DNA of 64,000 nt. It comes from PLanc-01 sp034678485. GTDB taxonomy: Bacteria; Planctomycetota; Phycisphaerae; Sedimentisphaerales; Anaerobacaceae. The notes beneath the pieces were generated by a model. The model was not told the origin of the DNA and made no database searches. It saw only the letters and a list, made by a program, of their open reading frames with translations. The position numbers and the translations under genes are program-made. Below, piece after piece: positions 8,807 through 17,697 of the stretch; position 1 is the stretch's first letter; each line of letters starts with the position of its first letter. The stretch is taken from contig JAXDBU010000128.1 in assembly GCA_034678485.1 (NCBI GenBank), positions 1 through 64,000 of the forward strand. The letters run 5' to 3'.

Positions 8807-9718
8807 ATGGACTGGCTGAGCCGGCGAAGTGGTTCATTGTGTGTGTTCGGTAGTTGGCCCCTGACGATGGGATCAGTTCTTCTGTATCTTGTTCTTGCGG
8901 CCGTCCTGGTCTACGCGGTGTGGGGCCTGGTGTTGCTCTTCATGCAGCGACGGCTTCTGTACCGCCCTCTGCGCGAGGTGGTCTTCGCGCCGTCCGACCG
9001 GGACCTGCCCCACGAGGACGTCGTCTTTCGCAGCCGCGATGGACTCCGGCTCACCGGCTGGTACATCCCGGCCGCCGGCGCTCACTTCACCCTGCTGTTC
9101 TGCCACGGGAATGGCGGAAACATCATGCACGTACTGGACAGCATGGAGCTGTTCCATCGCATGGGCCTGAACTGCCTGGTGTTCGATTATCGCGGTTACG
9201 GCAACAGTGAAGGCAAGCCTACGGAGAAGGGCACGTACCGCGACGCTCGGGCGGCATTCGACTGGCTGACGGAGGTCCAAGGCATCCCGGCCGATAGGAT
9301 CATCGTGTGCGGCCGATCCCTGGGTGGCAGCATCGCCTCTCATCTGGCCGCCGAGGTGCACCCGGCGGCGCTCGTGGTCGAGAGCGCGTTCACGTCCTAC
9401 CGGGACATCGGCGCTCGGTTCTACCCCTACATGCCAGTCCGGCTGTTCGCCCTGTTTCGATACAACACGCTCTCGCACGTCGAGAAGGTCCAGTGCCCGG
9501 TGATGGTCGTGCACAGCAAGGACGACGACTTCGTGCCCTATGACTTCGGTGTCCGCCTGTTTGAAGCCGCCCGAGAGCCCAAGCAGTTCGTGGAGATTAC
9601 CGGCGGTCACAACGATGGCTTCATGCTCTCGGGCGACCGGTACAACGAGGCATGGACCACGTGGCTGGACTTTCTAAAGGATCGCCCGTCCCACGCCGTG
9701 GTATGCAGGACGGGGTGA
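8807..9718 (+). CDS. Membrane-anchored alpha/beta hydrolase
   Basis: This serine hydrolase is up to 303 residues long, with one N-terminal membrane helix (LLYLVLAAVLVYAVWGLVLLF) followed by an alpha/beta-hydrolase domain of the YfhR/BEM46 type. The oxyanion-hole strand is HGNGGN, the nucleophile elbow is CGRSLGGS, the acid lies in HSKDDDFVPYDFG and the histidine in GGHNDGFM. The substrate is unknown; relatives act on acyl esters or peptides. Two starts are possible, ATG 8807 and ATG 8867; neither has a strong Shine-Dalgarno, and the second begins right before the helix. The gene diverges from ispG. Confidence 0.85.
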   Translation: MDWLSRRSGSLCVFGSWPLTMGSVLLYLVLAAVLVYAVWGLVLLFMQRRLLYRPLREVVFAPSDRDLPHEDVVFRSRDGLRLTGWYIPAAGAHFTLLFCHGNGGNIMHVLDSMELFHRMGLNCLVFDYRGYGNSEGKPTEKGTYRDARAAFDWLTEVQGIPADRIIVCGRSLGGSIASHLAAEVHPAALVVESAFTSYRDIGARFYPYMPVRLFALFRYNTLSHVEKVQCPVMVVHSKDDDFVPYDFGVRLFEAAREPKQFVEITGGHNDGFMLSGDRYNEAWTTWLDFLKDRPSHAVVCRTG

Positions 9719-9900
9719 ATTGCGTCTTCGCTTCGGGCGCACGCATACGGCTGTTGGAAAGCCTTCCGGCAACAATGGGAAGAATACCGCATCCGCCTGA
9801 CTCACGCCCTCCATCCGAACGTGAATCTACAGCGGCAGGACCGAGGTTGCCTGGGCCCAACTGCATCGTGTGTGCGTCGTTGACATGGCTGTGTCCTTCG

Positions 9901-11103
9901 CTAGTTCAACTCGATGGATCCGTTGCCGCTTTCCAGGCGAATGACGCCGGTTCCATCGCCGATCCTGCCGGCGACTTTCTTCTGTGTGATCTCGCCGCTC
10001 GTTGTCACCGATCGGGCCGTATGAATTGACCCGTAGTTTGTACTCAGGTAGACCTCGCCGGAGAACTGTGGGGGCGCCGTGAATTCAACGCTGCCGTAGG
10101 AACTCTTCGCCTGTGCGTTGGGATCGGCCGGTGCGTCGTCCGCGCAGAGCACGCGGATGCTGCCGTTGCCCGACACGGCTGTGATGTTGGCCGCCGCGAT
10201 CTCTGTCATCGTGATGCGGCCATACGAGGACGACGCGTCCAGCTTCTGCGTCTGGACGTCGGTCGCCTCCACCGCGCCGTTGCCCGAGCGGAGTTCGACC
10301 GAATCTCCCTTCAGATGGATGCCGGTGATGGCCCCGTAGGAGGAACGGGCCTCGAACAGGCCGAACGATGCGTCGGAGATTCGGATGCCGCCGTTGCCGC
10401 TCTTGAGGTGCAGATCGCCGTCGGAGAAATCCTCGCAGGTGATTGCGCCGTAGAATGTTCCCGCGGTCGTCGAACCTCGGAGACGCGCCATGGTGATGGA
10501 CCCGTTGTTACTGTGGAGCTGAATCGACTGGCCGACCACATTGCGGCACTCGATGGAACCGTAAGACGTGCTCAGATCGGTCCGGCCCTGGATGTTCTGG
10601 ATCTTGATCGAGCCGTTGTTGCTCGTGCCGACGACGCGGCCCTCGACGTTCGAAATGTCCAGGCTGCCGTATTTGCTGTCGCACCGAATGTTCGTCCTCC
10701 TGGGGACCGCGATTGTGTAGCTGACGCTGATCGAACGATTGTTCTCCAGGTCGGGCTCGCGCGAGCGGATGGTCGCTGTCGATCCGCTGATCTGATCGAC
10801 GATCTCCACCTGTTCCGCCAAGGCCTGGGCCTCTTCCTCGGTCGGCGCATGGGCGACAATCGTGGCTTCGAGACTGCAGTCGGCCGCGTCTGTCCCGGTG
10901 ACGGTGACAGATCCGCACCGCGTGGCCACGTCGAGCGTGTCGGACCCGCCCAGAGCGATCTGCCGGGTGACAGTCCTCTCGAATTTCGACTGGCTTGTCC
11001 CACCCCAAACAGTCAGTTCCTCGTTGCAGCCGGATACGGTGACGAGCAGCAGGCCGCCCAGGACACATGAGAGGCTGTGCCTCAGAGAACGCGATTTCAT
11101 CAT
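9901..11103 (-). CDS. DUF4097-type repeat lipoprotein (first paralogue)
   Basis: This 400-residue protein has a lipoprotein signal ending in VTVSGC (lipidated Cys near residue 26). A long run of short repeats follows in which YGSI and NGSI alternate about every 18-22 residues (for example TSYGSIECRN, SNNGSITMAR, SGNGSIRVL). This is the DUF4097/putative adhesin pattern and predicts a right-handed parallel beta-helix on the cell surface or in the periplasm. No catalytic motif is visible. It lies 21 bases downstream of a paralogue on the same strand, so the two are probably cotranscribed. The adhesin label of the family is not experimentally secure. Confidence 0.8.
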   Translation of the reverse strand: MMKSRSLRHSLSCVLGGLLLVTVSGCNEELTVWGGTSQSKFERTVTRQIALGGSDTLDVATRCGSVTVTGTDAADCSLEATIVAHAPTEEEAQALAEQVEIVDQISGSTATIRSREPDLENNRSISVSYTIAVPRRTNIRCDSKYGSLDISNVEGRVVGTSNNGSIKIQNIQGRTDLSTSYGSIECRNVVGQSIQLHSNNGSITMARLRGSTTAGTFYGAITCEDFSDGDLHLKSGNGGIRISDASFGLFEARSSYGAITGIHLKGDSVELRSGNGAVEATDVQTQKLDASSSYGRITMTEIAAANITAVSGNGSIRVLCADDAPADPNAQAKSSYGSVEFTAPPQFSGEVYLSTNYGSIHTARSVTTSGEITQKKVAGRIGDGTGVIRLESGNGSIELN

Positions 11104-11124
11104 GTTGTCTCCTTGATTCGTGGT

Positions 11125-12087
11125 TCAGCGGATCGTGATCGATCCGTCGCTGGTCTTCAGGTAGATTCTGCCTTCGCCGTCGCCGATGGCGCCGCTGAGG
11201 GACTTGCCGACCTTGCCGCGAATGGTGATGGGTAGATCAGTCTGAATCGAGCCGTCATTCGTGCTGGCGTCGATCACCGCGGACAGGCCGGGCGGGGTGA
11301 CCAGCGTTATGCTGCCATCCGATGTGGTCGCCGTGACATTGAGGACCTTTGGTGCGTCGGGCGTGTACTCGATGCGAATGGTCCCGTCGTTAGTGCGGAC
11401 CTCGGCCGTGTCTGCACGAAGGCGTTCCATGGTGATGGACCCGTCGGATGAGTTGGCCCTGACGGCCGCGACCGTCACGTCCGAGAGATGGATGCGACCG
11501 TCGCTCGTGTGGCAGTCGAGGGTTTGGGCCTTCAGCCCGGCACACGTGATGCTGCCGTCGGAGGTTCTCAGACGGGTGTCGCCGTCGATGTCGGTGACTT
11601 CGATGCTGCCATCGGAGGTCCGGGCCTCGACCGTGCCCGTGATATTCGCGATGTCGATCGATCCGTCGCTCGTCGAGAGGATCAAATTGGTTTGTGTGGG
11701 CAGGTTGCCCTGGAGCGAGACGCTGAACCACGCGTTGCGGATAACGGGCGGCTTGTCGATCACGACCTGCAAGCCCTTGTCGGTGGCTTCGAGCCGGACA
11801 CCGATCTGCTCGATAAGCTCCTCCGCTTTCTCGTCCGTCCTGGCGTGCGCCGCAATCGTCGCCTGGAGCGTGCATTCGCTTGTCTGAGTTCCTTCGAGTC
11901 GGATCGAGCCGTCGTCCGTGTCGGCCAGAAAGGACGAGCCCGCCTCCAGAGGGGCCGCCAACGGCACCACTTTCTCGCATCGGGTCGTCGAGTCACCGAC
12001 ATGGACGTAAACGCACGACGTGCAGCAAAAGAGCGTCAGAACCAGTGCGCCCGACAGTGCGGCTCTCACGGAGAATCCTCTTGCCAT
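11125..12087 (-). CDS. DUF4097-type repeat lipoprotein (second paralogue)
   Basis: This 320-residue protein has a lipobox around LFCCTSC followed by about ten repeats built on (T/S)SDGSI or NDGSI spaced about 19-23 residues (for example STSDGSIDIAN, RTSDGSIEVTD, KTSDGSITIR at the very end). A beta-helix is the natural reading, with the Asp-Gly turn stacked on one edge. It resembles the gene at 9901-11103 but uses D where that protein alternates Y and N. Both share the early pattern C(S/T)LxATIxAHA followed by acidic helix residues. It is the first gene of a likely two-gene operon; the 255-base gap upstream separates it from divergent bioY. Confidence 0.8.
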   Translation of the reverse strand: MARGFSVRAALSGALVLTLFCCTSCVYVHVGDSTTRCEKVVPLAAPLEAGSSFLADTDDGSIRLEGTQTSECTLQATIAAHARTDEKAEELIEQIGVRLEATDKGLQVVIDKPPVIRNAWFSVSLQGNLPTQTNLILSTSDGSIDIANITGTVEARTSDGSIEVTDIDGDTRLRTSDGSITCAGLKAQTLDCHTSDGRIHLSDVTVAAVRANSSDGSITMERLRADTAEVRTNDGTIRIEYTPDAPKVLNVTATTSDGSITLVTPPGLSAVIDASTNDGSIQTDLPITIRGKVGKSLSGAIGDGEGRIYLKTSDGSITIR

Positions 12088-12267
12088 ATTCCTGCCCCTT
12101 CCTTTCGCAGAAGCCTGGATAGTCCGGCGACGACCGGAGATTTCTCACTACGCCGCACTATTGTACCCATCGGTACTACAGTCGTGCCAGGGTCTGCGAG
12201 ATTTCCGGAGAAACGCGTTTCTCGCTTCCTCTCTGTAAGAACGACCCCGACACGTTGCGAAGTGTAT

Positions 12268-12295
12268 TTGACGTGTGGCAACCCGCTGATACAAT
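12268..12295 (+). promoter_or_regulatory. Probable promoter of bioY
   Basis: TTGACG at 12268-12273 and TACAAT at 12290-12295 are separated by 16 bases. The predicted transcript begins near 12302, about 40 bases before the bioY start. I saw no clear BirA-type palindrome in the leader. Confidence 0.5.
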
Positions 12296-12342
12296 GACCG
12301 CTTCGTTCGTGCTCTCGGCATTGGCTCCCTCGGGGAGTGACG

Positions 12343-13008
12343 ATGCGAGATCGCGATGAGCCCAGATTGTCGGTACGTTCGTTGTGTGATGGAACTATGA
12401 TTGCTGGACTTACGATTGCTGATCTGGTTCGACCGGCCGAGAAGAGACTTGCCTGGCTTTACGACGTGGTCCTGGTTGTAGGAGGGTCGATCCTCATCGC
12501 GGCGCTCGCGCAGGTCGCGGTGGGCCACCCGGTTCCGATCACCGGACAGACCTTCGGCGTGCTGCTGGTTGGCGCGTTGCTCGGCTCGAAACGCGGCGCC
12601 CTGTGCGTGCTGGCCTATCTCGCAGAGGGTCTGATGGGCCTGCCCGTGTTTACATATAGCCGATCCGGATTGGCCATGTTTTTCGGACCCACCGGCGGCT
12701 ATCTCGTGGGCTTTGTGCCGGCCGCGTATATCGTGGGTTTCCTCGCGGAGCGTGGCTGGGACCGTCGGGCGGCTTCGACCTCGTTGGCGATGGTTCTCGG
12801 CAGCGCCGCGATGTACGCCTGCGGCTTGGCGTGGCTGTTCTGCCTGGACCATTTGCTGGGCAAGCCTCTGGGTGGCGGTGTGCTGGCGGTTGGCCTGTAC
12901 CCGTTCCTGCTGGGCGATGCCCTGAAAATCGCGCTGGCGACGGTCTTGTTGCCTTCCGGCTGGAGATTGGTTCGGCATTTTCGAGTTGATAATCCTGCCG
13001 GCATGTGA
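12343..13008 (+). CDS. bioY: Biotin transporter S component
   Basis: This 221-residue membrane protein matches BioY, the substrate-binding subunit of an energy-coupling-factor biotin transporter. Diagnostic stretches are the VPITGQTFGVLL motif, the LAYLAEGLMGLPVF segment, GPTGGYLVGF and the late GDALKIALA helix. Six membrane helices are expected. No ECF ATPase or T-component gene is in the window, so it probably uses a shared module or works alone. A GTG at 12337 and an ATG at 12343 are both in frame; GGGGAG just upstream favours the ATG. The first 25 residues before TIADLVRP are longer than in many homologues, so the true start could be internal. Confidence 0.88.
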   Translation: MRDRDEPRLSVRSLCDGTMIAGLTIADLVRPAEKRLAWLYDVVLVVGGSILIAALAQVAVGHPVPITGQTFGVLLVGALLGSKRGALCVLAYLAEGLMGLPVFTYSRSGLAMFFGPTGGYLVGFVPAAYIVGFLAERGWDRRAASTSLAMVLGSAAMYACGLAWLFCLDHLLGKPLGGGVLAVGLYPFLLGDALKIALATVLLPSGWRLVRHFRVDNPAGM

Positions 13009-13041
13009 TAGAGTGACTTCTGTTCGCCTGAACGGGCTGTT

Positions 13042-13112
13042 TGGGGAATAGTGTAACGGTAGCACAAATGACTCTGGATCATTTAGTCAAGGTTCGAATC
13101 CTTGTTCCCCAG
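13042..13112 (+). tRNA. tRNA-Gln, anticodon CTG
   Basis: A complete cloverleaf folds here. The acceptor stem is TGGGGAA with TTCCCCA, and the discriminator base is G. The anticodon stem AATGA/TCATT closes the loop CTCTGGA, giving anticodon CTG at 13074-13076, which reads CAG. The T-arm CAAGG TTCGAAT CCTTG is canonical. The 3' CCA is not encoded and must be added. It lies 33 bases after bioY and 58 before the next gene. Confidence 0.92.
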
Positions 13113-13170
13113 ATCCTTGTTTCTCGTCTCGACTGTACCCCATGCGGCTGCTCTGTGAGAGGGAGTTGCG

Positions 13171-14166
13171 ATGAGCAGATCGACTGAAATCGGTCCTCTT
13201 GCGATCCTGATCCTCGTATGTCTCGTGAATCCGTCGATCTCTTCGGAGACGGCTCTTCCGCCTGATCCCGTGATCTTGGGCTTGGCCTCCAAGTACTTGG
13301 GAGATAAGGGGATAGAGAAAGATCCCGCCGTCGTGTTCGTCGAGGATTTCGATGAGGGGGACTTGGAAGCGGTCTGGTCCCGCTGGGAGAGCGTGCAGAG
13401 CAAGGAGATCATGTCGCTCTCGACCGATGTTCCGGGCTCCAGCGGCGGCGAACATTCGCTCCTGATGACCCACATTGGCGGTCAGAGCACGGGTGGCCAC
13501 CTCTACCGGCGACTGATGCCGGGGTATGACAAGCTGCACGTGCGGTTCTACGTCAAATTCGATCCTGCCTGCTATCCGATCCATCACTTCGTCCACCTCG
13601 GGGGTTACAATCCGCCGACAAGATGGCCGCAGGGGGGAGCAGGCACCCGGCCCAAGGGCGACGAGCGATTCACCACGGGCGTCGAGCCTTACGGCGACGA
13701 ATGGCGGTGGGATTTCTACTCCTACTGGATGGGGATGCGGTGCTCGCCGGACGGCAAGTCCTGGGGGCACGACTTCATCAACGACCGGTCGCTGGCGGTC
13801 GAACGGGGTCGGTGGATTTGCGTTGAGTTGATGACGAAAATGAACGCTCCGGCGGGTGAACGCAACGGCGAGCAGGCGCTCTGGATCGACGGTCGGCCTT
13901 GGGCCAAGGATGGGCAGACCATCAGTCATCTGGGTCCCGGCTTTCCACGCGGCAAATGGGTCTGGGACAGCTTTCTGCCCGATCCGAACGGCGAGCCGTT
14001 CGAGGGGTTCCGCTGGCGGAGCACGAACGATCTGAATCTGAATTACCTGTGGCTGCTGCTGTACATTACCAAGGCGCCCGCCGGCTACGTGAGCAAGGTC
14101 TGGTTCGACGACATCGTCGTCGCCCGCGAGTACATTGGTCCTTTGAGTTCTGGCAAGCCGCAGTGA
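13171..14166 (+). CDS. Secreted jelly-roll-like protein, possibly polysaccharide-binding or lyase
   Basis: This 331-residue protein has a signal peptide (LAILILVCLVNPSIS) and a single extracytoplasmic domain. The core contains FVEDFDEGDLEAVWSRWE, LYRRLMPGYDKLHVRFYVKF, a His-rich HHFVHLGGYNPPTRWP loop and a terminal VWFDDIVVAREYIGP strand. The pattern of two beta-sheets with a final FDDIV strand resembles concanavalin-like (LamG or PL14-like) folds of planctomycete secreted proteins. I infer carbohydrate binding or cleavage but see no confirmed catalytic residues. GAGGGAG precedes the ATG at 13171. It is convergent with xth, with 18 bases between the stops. Confidence 0.65.
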   Translation: MSRSTEIGPLAILILVCLVNPSISSETALPPDPVILGLASKYLGDKGIEKDPAVVFVEDFDEGDLEAVWSRWESVQSKEIMSLSTDVPGSSGGEHSLLMTHIGGQSTGGHLYRRLMPGYDKLHVRFYVKFDPACYPIHHFVHLGGYNPPTRWPQGGAGTRPKGDERFTTGVEPYGDEWRWDFYSYWMGMRCSPDGKSWGHDFINDRSLAVERGRWICVELMTKMNAPAGERNGEQALWIDGRPWAKDGQTISHLGPGFPRGKWVWDSFLPDPNGEPFEGFRWRSTNDLNLNYLWLLLYITKAPAGYVSKVWFDDIVVAREYIGPLSSGKPQ

Positions 14167-14184
14167 TGCCGGCGGGCGGGGTTC

Positions 14185-14952
14185 TCACGCAATCTCCGCG
14201 ACGATAGGCGTGTGATCGCTGGGGCGGTCGGCGGCGCGGGGCTCCTTGTCGATGTAGCAGGCGGTGCATCGCTCTGCGACAGGGGCGGTGGCCAGGATGT
14301 GGTCGATCCGCCATCCGCGGTTTTTCTCGAAGAAGTTCCCGATGCGATAATCCCAGAATGTGTATTGGCCCGGCTCGGAGCAGTGTTTGCGGAACAGATC
14401 GGTGAATCCCCATTCCACCACGTCCGCTAGCGCCTTGCGGACCGCGGGATGGTAGCAGACGTGGCCTTCCAGCGAGAGGGGATCGTACACGTCGATGGGC
14501 AGCGGCGCGACGTTGAGGTCTCCCACCCAGAGCACCGGGTCGTTGGGTTTGAACCGTTCGCGAAAACGGGCGAGGAGGCGTCTGAACCAGTCGAGCTTGT
14601 ACCGAAAACGTTCCGAGGCGGCGAGATACCCCTGCGGAACGTATGTGTTCACGAGGGTGATGCCCTGGATCAAAGCCGTTGCGACGCGAGGCTCGTCCCT
14701 GGGTTCGTCGAGGAGCCCGAATTCCACCTGTTCGATTGGGTGCTTGGAGATCACTGCGACGCCGTTGTAGGTCTTCTGACCCCGGAAGACGCACCTGTAG
14801 CCGACCGCGCGGAATGGCTCCTGCGGAAAATCGGCGTCCTGAACCTTGGTTTCCTGTACGGCCAGGATATCGGGCTGGTTTTTTTGCAGCCATGGGAGGA
14901 CAATGGGCAGCCGGACGCGGATCGAGTTGACATTGAAGCTGGCGATTCTCAT
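14185..14952 (-). CDS. xth: Exodeoxyribonuclease III / AP endonuclease
   Basis: This 255-residue enzyme of base-excision repair cleaves DNA 5' to abasic sites and removes 3' blocking groups. Family motifs appear in order: N7 in SFNVNSIR, the metal-binding E34 in VQETK, YVPQG, the GDLNVAP loop, the RIDHILAT motif and the final SDHTPIVAE with the catalytic Asp-His. Length is typical of bacterial ExoIII. It is transcribed toward the secreted protein at 13171-14166. Upstream lies a 361-base gap shared with the divergent Rrf2 regulator gene. Confidence 0.92.
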   Translation of the reverse strand: MRIASFNVNSIRVRLPIVLPWLQKNQPDILAVQETKVQDADFPQEPFRAVGYRCVFRGQKTYNGVAVISKHPIEQVEFGLLDEPRDEPRVATALIQGITLVNTYVPQGYLAASERFRYKLDWFRRLLARFRERFKPNDPVLWVGDLNVAPLPIDVYDPLSLEGHVCYHPAVRKALADVVEWGFTDLFRKHCSEPGQYTFWDYRIGNFFEKNRGWRIDHILATAPVAERCTACYIDKEPRAADRPSDHTPIVAEIA

Positions 14953-15256
14953 CGAGTTCTATCCCGAGTGATTCGTAACCACTTCTGAAGCCAAGACTTA
15001 GCCGTTCGTCCCCGTTTGTCGGGAGGCGCAGGGCACCGGCAGAGAGCATATGGATGGTATTCGGTAGGTCCGTCGATGGCAATGGGCTTTTGATGACATG
15101 CATAGTCAATTGCCGGGAATTTGGGGGGAATGATGAACTCTCGGGCCTCGGAGTCTGTAATCGCCAATGGCATATTGCTGTCCGGAGACCGTGGCTCTCG
15201 ACACGCGATGCAGGGGTGGCTTGCTCGAGTGGTGAGGATTGTCTTCAAGCATGGTC
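14953..15256. other. Intergenic region without a recognisable gene
   Basis: This stretch forms most of the 361-base gap between divergent xth and the Rrf2 gene. Short open frames exist on both strands but lack Shine-Dalgarno sequences and family-like content. I see no tRNA, no strong hairpin and no copy of the dispersed repeats found elsewhere in the window. Regulatory sequence for xth may lie here, but I cannot point to it. Confidence 0.5.
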
Positions 15257-15298
15257 TTGACCGGGAGACAAATAGTTCACTAAACTAATAGGATTAGT
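15257..15298 (+). promoter_or_regulatory. Promoter with palindromic operator upstream of the Rrf2/cys/nif run
   Basis: TTGACC (15257-15262) and TAAACT (15281-15286) could form a promoter with an 18-base spacer. Overlapping the -10 and reaching almost to the Shine-Dalgarno is a perfect inverted repeat, ACTAAT AGG ATTAGT (15284-15298). Its placement 16 bases before the ATG of an Rrf2 regulator suggests autoregulation, as known for IscR and CymR. Binding is inferred, not shown. Confidence 0.5.
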
Positions 15299-15313
15299 AG
15301 GAGATTATCCGAC

Positions 15314-15745
15314 ATGAAACTCTCGACACGTACTCGTTACGGGATGCGAGCGATCATCGAGTTGGCCCAACACGAGGACAAGCGACCCCTTCAGTTGAAG
15401 GTCATCGCTGAGCGGCAGGACATCTCGGTCAAGTATCTGGAGCAGCTCATGAGTCTGCTCCGATCGGCGGGATTCGTTCGAAGCGTTCGCGGCTCCAAGG
15501 GTGGCTACATCCTCGCTCGGCCGGCGGATCAGATCACCCTCAGTGAGATCTTCCGATGCCTGGAGGGGGCAGTAACAACCGCCGAATGCATCGACGATGA
15601 GTCCTACTGTGGGCGGTCGGCGGATTGTGCGGCCCGCGATGTCTGGGTCCGCGTCGAGGCGGCTATTCAGGGGGTCTTGCAGTCCGTCAGGCTCTCCGAC
15701 GTCGCCCAGAAATCGAAGGATGCCAGAACGGAATACCAGATCTGA
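15314..15745 (+). CDS. Rrf2-family Fe-S or cysteine-responsive transcription regulator
   Basis: This 143-residue regulator has an N-terminal winged helix (MKLSTRTRYGMRAIIEL, then ISVKYLEQLMSLLRSAGFVRSVRGSKGGY). Three cysteines, C92, C99 and C105, lie in ECIDDESYCGRSADC, almost superimposable on the [2Fe-2S] ligands C92, C98 and C104 of IscR. It heads a seven-gene same-strand run for cysteine synthesis and Fe-S assembly, so it probably senses Fe-S status or sulfur supply and controls that run. A palindrome overlaps its promoter. TAGGAG precedes the ATG. Whether it is IscR-like (cluster-binding) or CymR-like (binding CysK) is not settled; the three cysteines favour the first. Confidence 0.88.
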   Translation: MKLSTRTRYGMRAIIELAQHEDKRPLQLKVIAERQDISVKYLEQLMSLLRSAGFVRSVRGSKGGYILARPADQITLSEIFRCLEGAVTTAECIDDESYCGRSADCAARDVWVRVEAAIQGVLQSVRLSDVAQKSKDARTEYQI

Positions 15746-15764
15746 CGGTTTGGAGCATGGTTGC

Positions 15765-16709
15765 ATGAGTGCTGTGTTCGAGGATATCGCAGCCGCGGTG
15801 GGGTACACGCCCCTGGTGCGGATCAACAAGCTCGGTTCGAGCAGAGCCGAGATCCTGGTCAAGCTGGAATCGAAGAACCCCTGCGGCAGCATCAAGGACC
15901 GAATCGCCAGGTACATGGTCGAAGCGGCGCAGGAAGCGGGATTGATCCGGCCTGAAACCGTCCTTGTGGAGCCGACGAGTGGCAATACGGGCATTGGTTT
16001 AGCGTTCATCTGTGCGGCCAAGGGCATTCCCTTGATCCTGACCATGCCCGAATCGATGAGTATCGAGCGGCAGAAGCTCCTGCTGATGTTTGGAGCGAGG
16101 ATCATCCTCACGCCGGCGGACCGTGGCATCAGAGGGGCGGTCGAGAAGGCCGAGCAACTCGTTGCGGCCGATCCCAACGCTTACATGCTCCAGCAGTTCA
16201 GGAATCCCGCTAATCCGCAGGCGCATCGTGAGACCACCGCGAAAGAGATTTGGATCGATACGGACGGAAAGGTTGATATATTGGTGTCTGCCGTGGGGAC
16301 CGGTGGAACGTTGACCGGCTGCGGTGAGGTGCTCAAGGGCAGGAATCCCGACCTGAAGGTCGTGGCGGTTGAACCGAAGGACTCCGCGGTCCTGTCGGGA
16401 GGCAAGCCGGGGCGTCATAAGATCCAGGGGATCGGGGCGGGTTTCGTCCCCGAGGTCCTGAGGACTGATCTGATCGACGAGGTCCTTCAGGTCGCGAACG
16501 AAGACGCCCTGCAGACGGCCCGAAAGCTGGCTATGGAAGAGGGAATCCTCTCTGGAATCAGCGGGGGCGCCAACGTCTGGGCCGCCGTGCAGTTGTCGCA
16601 CCGTCCTGAGAACGAAGGCAAGACGATCGTCACCTTCATCTGCGACACCGGAGAACGGTACATCTCGACGGAGTTGTTCGACAATCTGCCCGAGCCGGAA
16701 AGGGCGTAG
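15765..16709 (+). CDS. cysK: Cysteine synthase (O-acetylserine sulfhydrylase)
   Basis: This PLP enzyme of 314 residues condenses O-acetylserine with sulfide to cysteine. The PLP lysine is K44 in NPCGSIKDR; the substrate loop is PTSGNTGIG; the phosphate-binding loop is VGTGGTLTG; the late SGGANVWAA segment also fits. An upstream in-frame extension overlaps the regulator gene, but the family start MSAVFEDIAAAVGYTPLVRI and a GGAG ahead of 15765 define the true start. The regulator gene ends 19 bases upstream and cysE begins 19 bases downstream, so the three are probably cotranscribed. Adjacent cysE suggests a CysK-CysE complex is possible. Confidence 0.94.
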   Translation: MSAVFEDIAAAVGYTPLVRINKLGSSRAEILVKLESKNPCGSIKDRIARYMVEAAQEAGLIRPETVLVEPTSGNTGIGLAFICAAKGIPLILTMPESMSIERQKLLLMFGARIILTPADRGIRGAVEKAEQLVAADPNAYMLQQFRNPANPQAHRETTAKEIWIDTDGKVDILVSAVGTGGTLTGCGEVLKGRNPDLKVVAVEPKDSAVLSGGKPGRHKIQGIGAGFVPEVLRTDLIDEVLQVANEDALQTARKLAMEEGILSGISGGANVWAAVQLSHRPENEGKTIVTFICDTGERYISTELFDNLPEPERA

Positions 16710-16728
16710 CTGGAGTTGAGGTTTCTGG

Positions 16729-17664
16729 ATGGCGAAAGACAAGCTGACGAATAGAACGCTCGATAAACTGGTGGACCGGATCACCGAGACCTACGACGGG
16801 GATTTCGGCATCAACTTCATCGATGCCGCCAATCTTCCCGTGCGAGGCAAGATCCTCGAAGTGCTCGACCTGCTGATCGAGTTGCTCTTCCCTGGGCATA
16901 CGGGCAATAAGGCGATCACGAGATCGAACGTCCGGTACATTGTGGGCGATCTGCTCAGCCAGATACACGTGGGGCTGTCCGAACAGATCGAGCGAGCGTA
17001 CCAGTATCAATGCCGCATCAATAACTGCATGCACTGTGACTGCGCGACCATGGCCGGACGGGTCACGAGCGAAGTGCTCGGCGAGCTTCCGCGGATTCGC
17101 GGGCTTCTCAAGAGCGACGTGCGTGCAGCCTATGACGGGGACCCCGCGGCCAAATCCTACGAAGAGATCGTGATGAGCTATCCATGCATCACTGCCATCG
17201 CGACGTATCGCGTTGCACACGAGCTTCACGTCCGGCAGGTCCCGCTGATCCCCCGGATCATGTCCGAGTGCGCCCACATGAAGACCGGCATCGACATTCA
17301 CCCGGGCGCCACGATCGGCAGCGGGTTCTTCATCGATCACGGCACCGGCGTCGTCATCGGGGAGACCTCCGTGATTGGGAACCACGTGAAGATCTACCAG
17401 GGCACGACACTGGGGGCGCTGAGTTTCCCTCGGGATGAGCGCGGGCGGATCATCAAGGGCGGCAAACGCCACCCGACTATCGAGGACGACGTGACGATCT
17501 ACGCGGAGGCCACCATCCTCGGCGACGTCACGATCGGCAAGGGCGCCGTCGTTGGCGGCAACACGTGGGTGAAGGAATCGGTACCGCCGGGGATGATCGT
17601 ATCGAGCCCCGGTCCGGACCTCGTTTACCGCAAGCAGAAGGGTGCCGGGAAGAAGAGGGGGTGA
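16729..17664 (+). CDS. cysE: Serine O-acetyltransferase
   Basis: This 311-residue enzyme acetylates serine with acetyl-CoA, giving the substrate for CysK. The N-terminal helical domain runs to about residue 170 and contains an unusual Cys cluster, NNCMHCDC. The C-terminal left-handed beta-helix of hexapeptide repeats starts around GIDIHPGATIGSGFFIDHGTG and includes GETSVIGNHVKIYQGTTLGA and KRHPTIEDDVTIYA. The catalytic His lies in DHGTG, and a second in KRHPTI. The tail ends with a basic KGAGKKRG, not the Ile that inserts into CysK in many species, so complex formation is uncertain. GAGG lies eight bases before the ATG. Confidence 0.92.
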   Translation: MAKDKLTNRTLDKLVDRITETYDGDFGINFIDAANLPVRGKILEVLDLLIELLFPGHTGNKAITRSNVRYIVGDLLSQIHVGLSEQIERAYQYQCRINNCMHCDCATMAGRVTSEVLGELPRIRGLLKSDVRAAYDGDPAAKSYEEIVMSYPCITAIATYRVAHELHVRQVPLIPRIMSECAHMKTGIDIHPGATIGSGFFIDHGTGVVIGETSVIGNHVKIYQGTTLGALSFPRDERGRIIKGGKRHPTIEDDVTIYAEATILGDVTIGKGAVVGGNTWVKESVPPGMIVSSPGPDLVYRKQKGAGKKRG

Positions 17665-17697
17665 TCTTCGCGTCAAGGTGCGAAGACTTCACGTCAT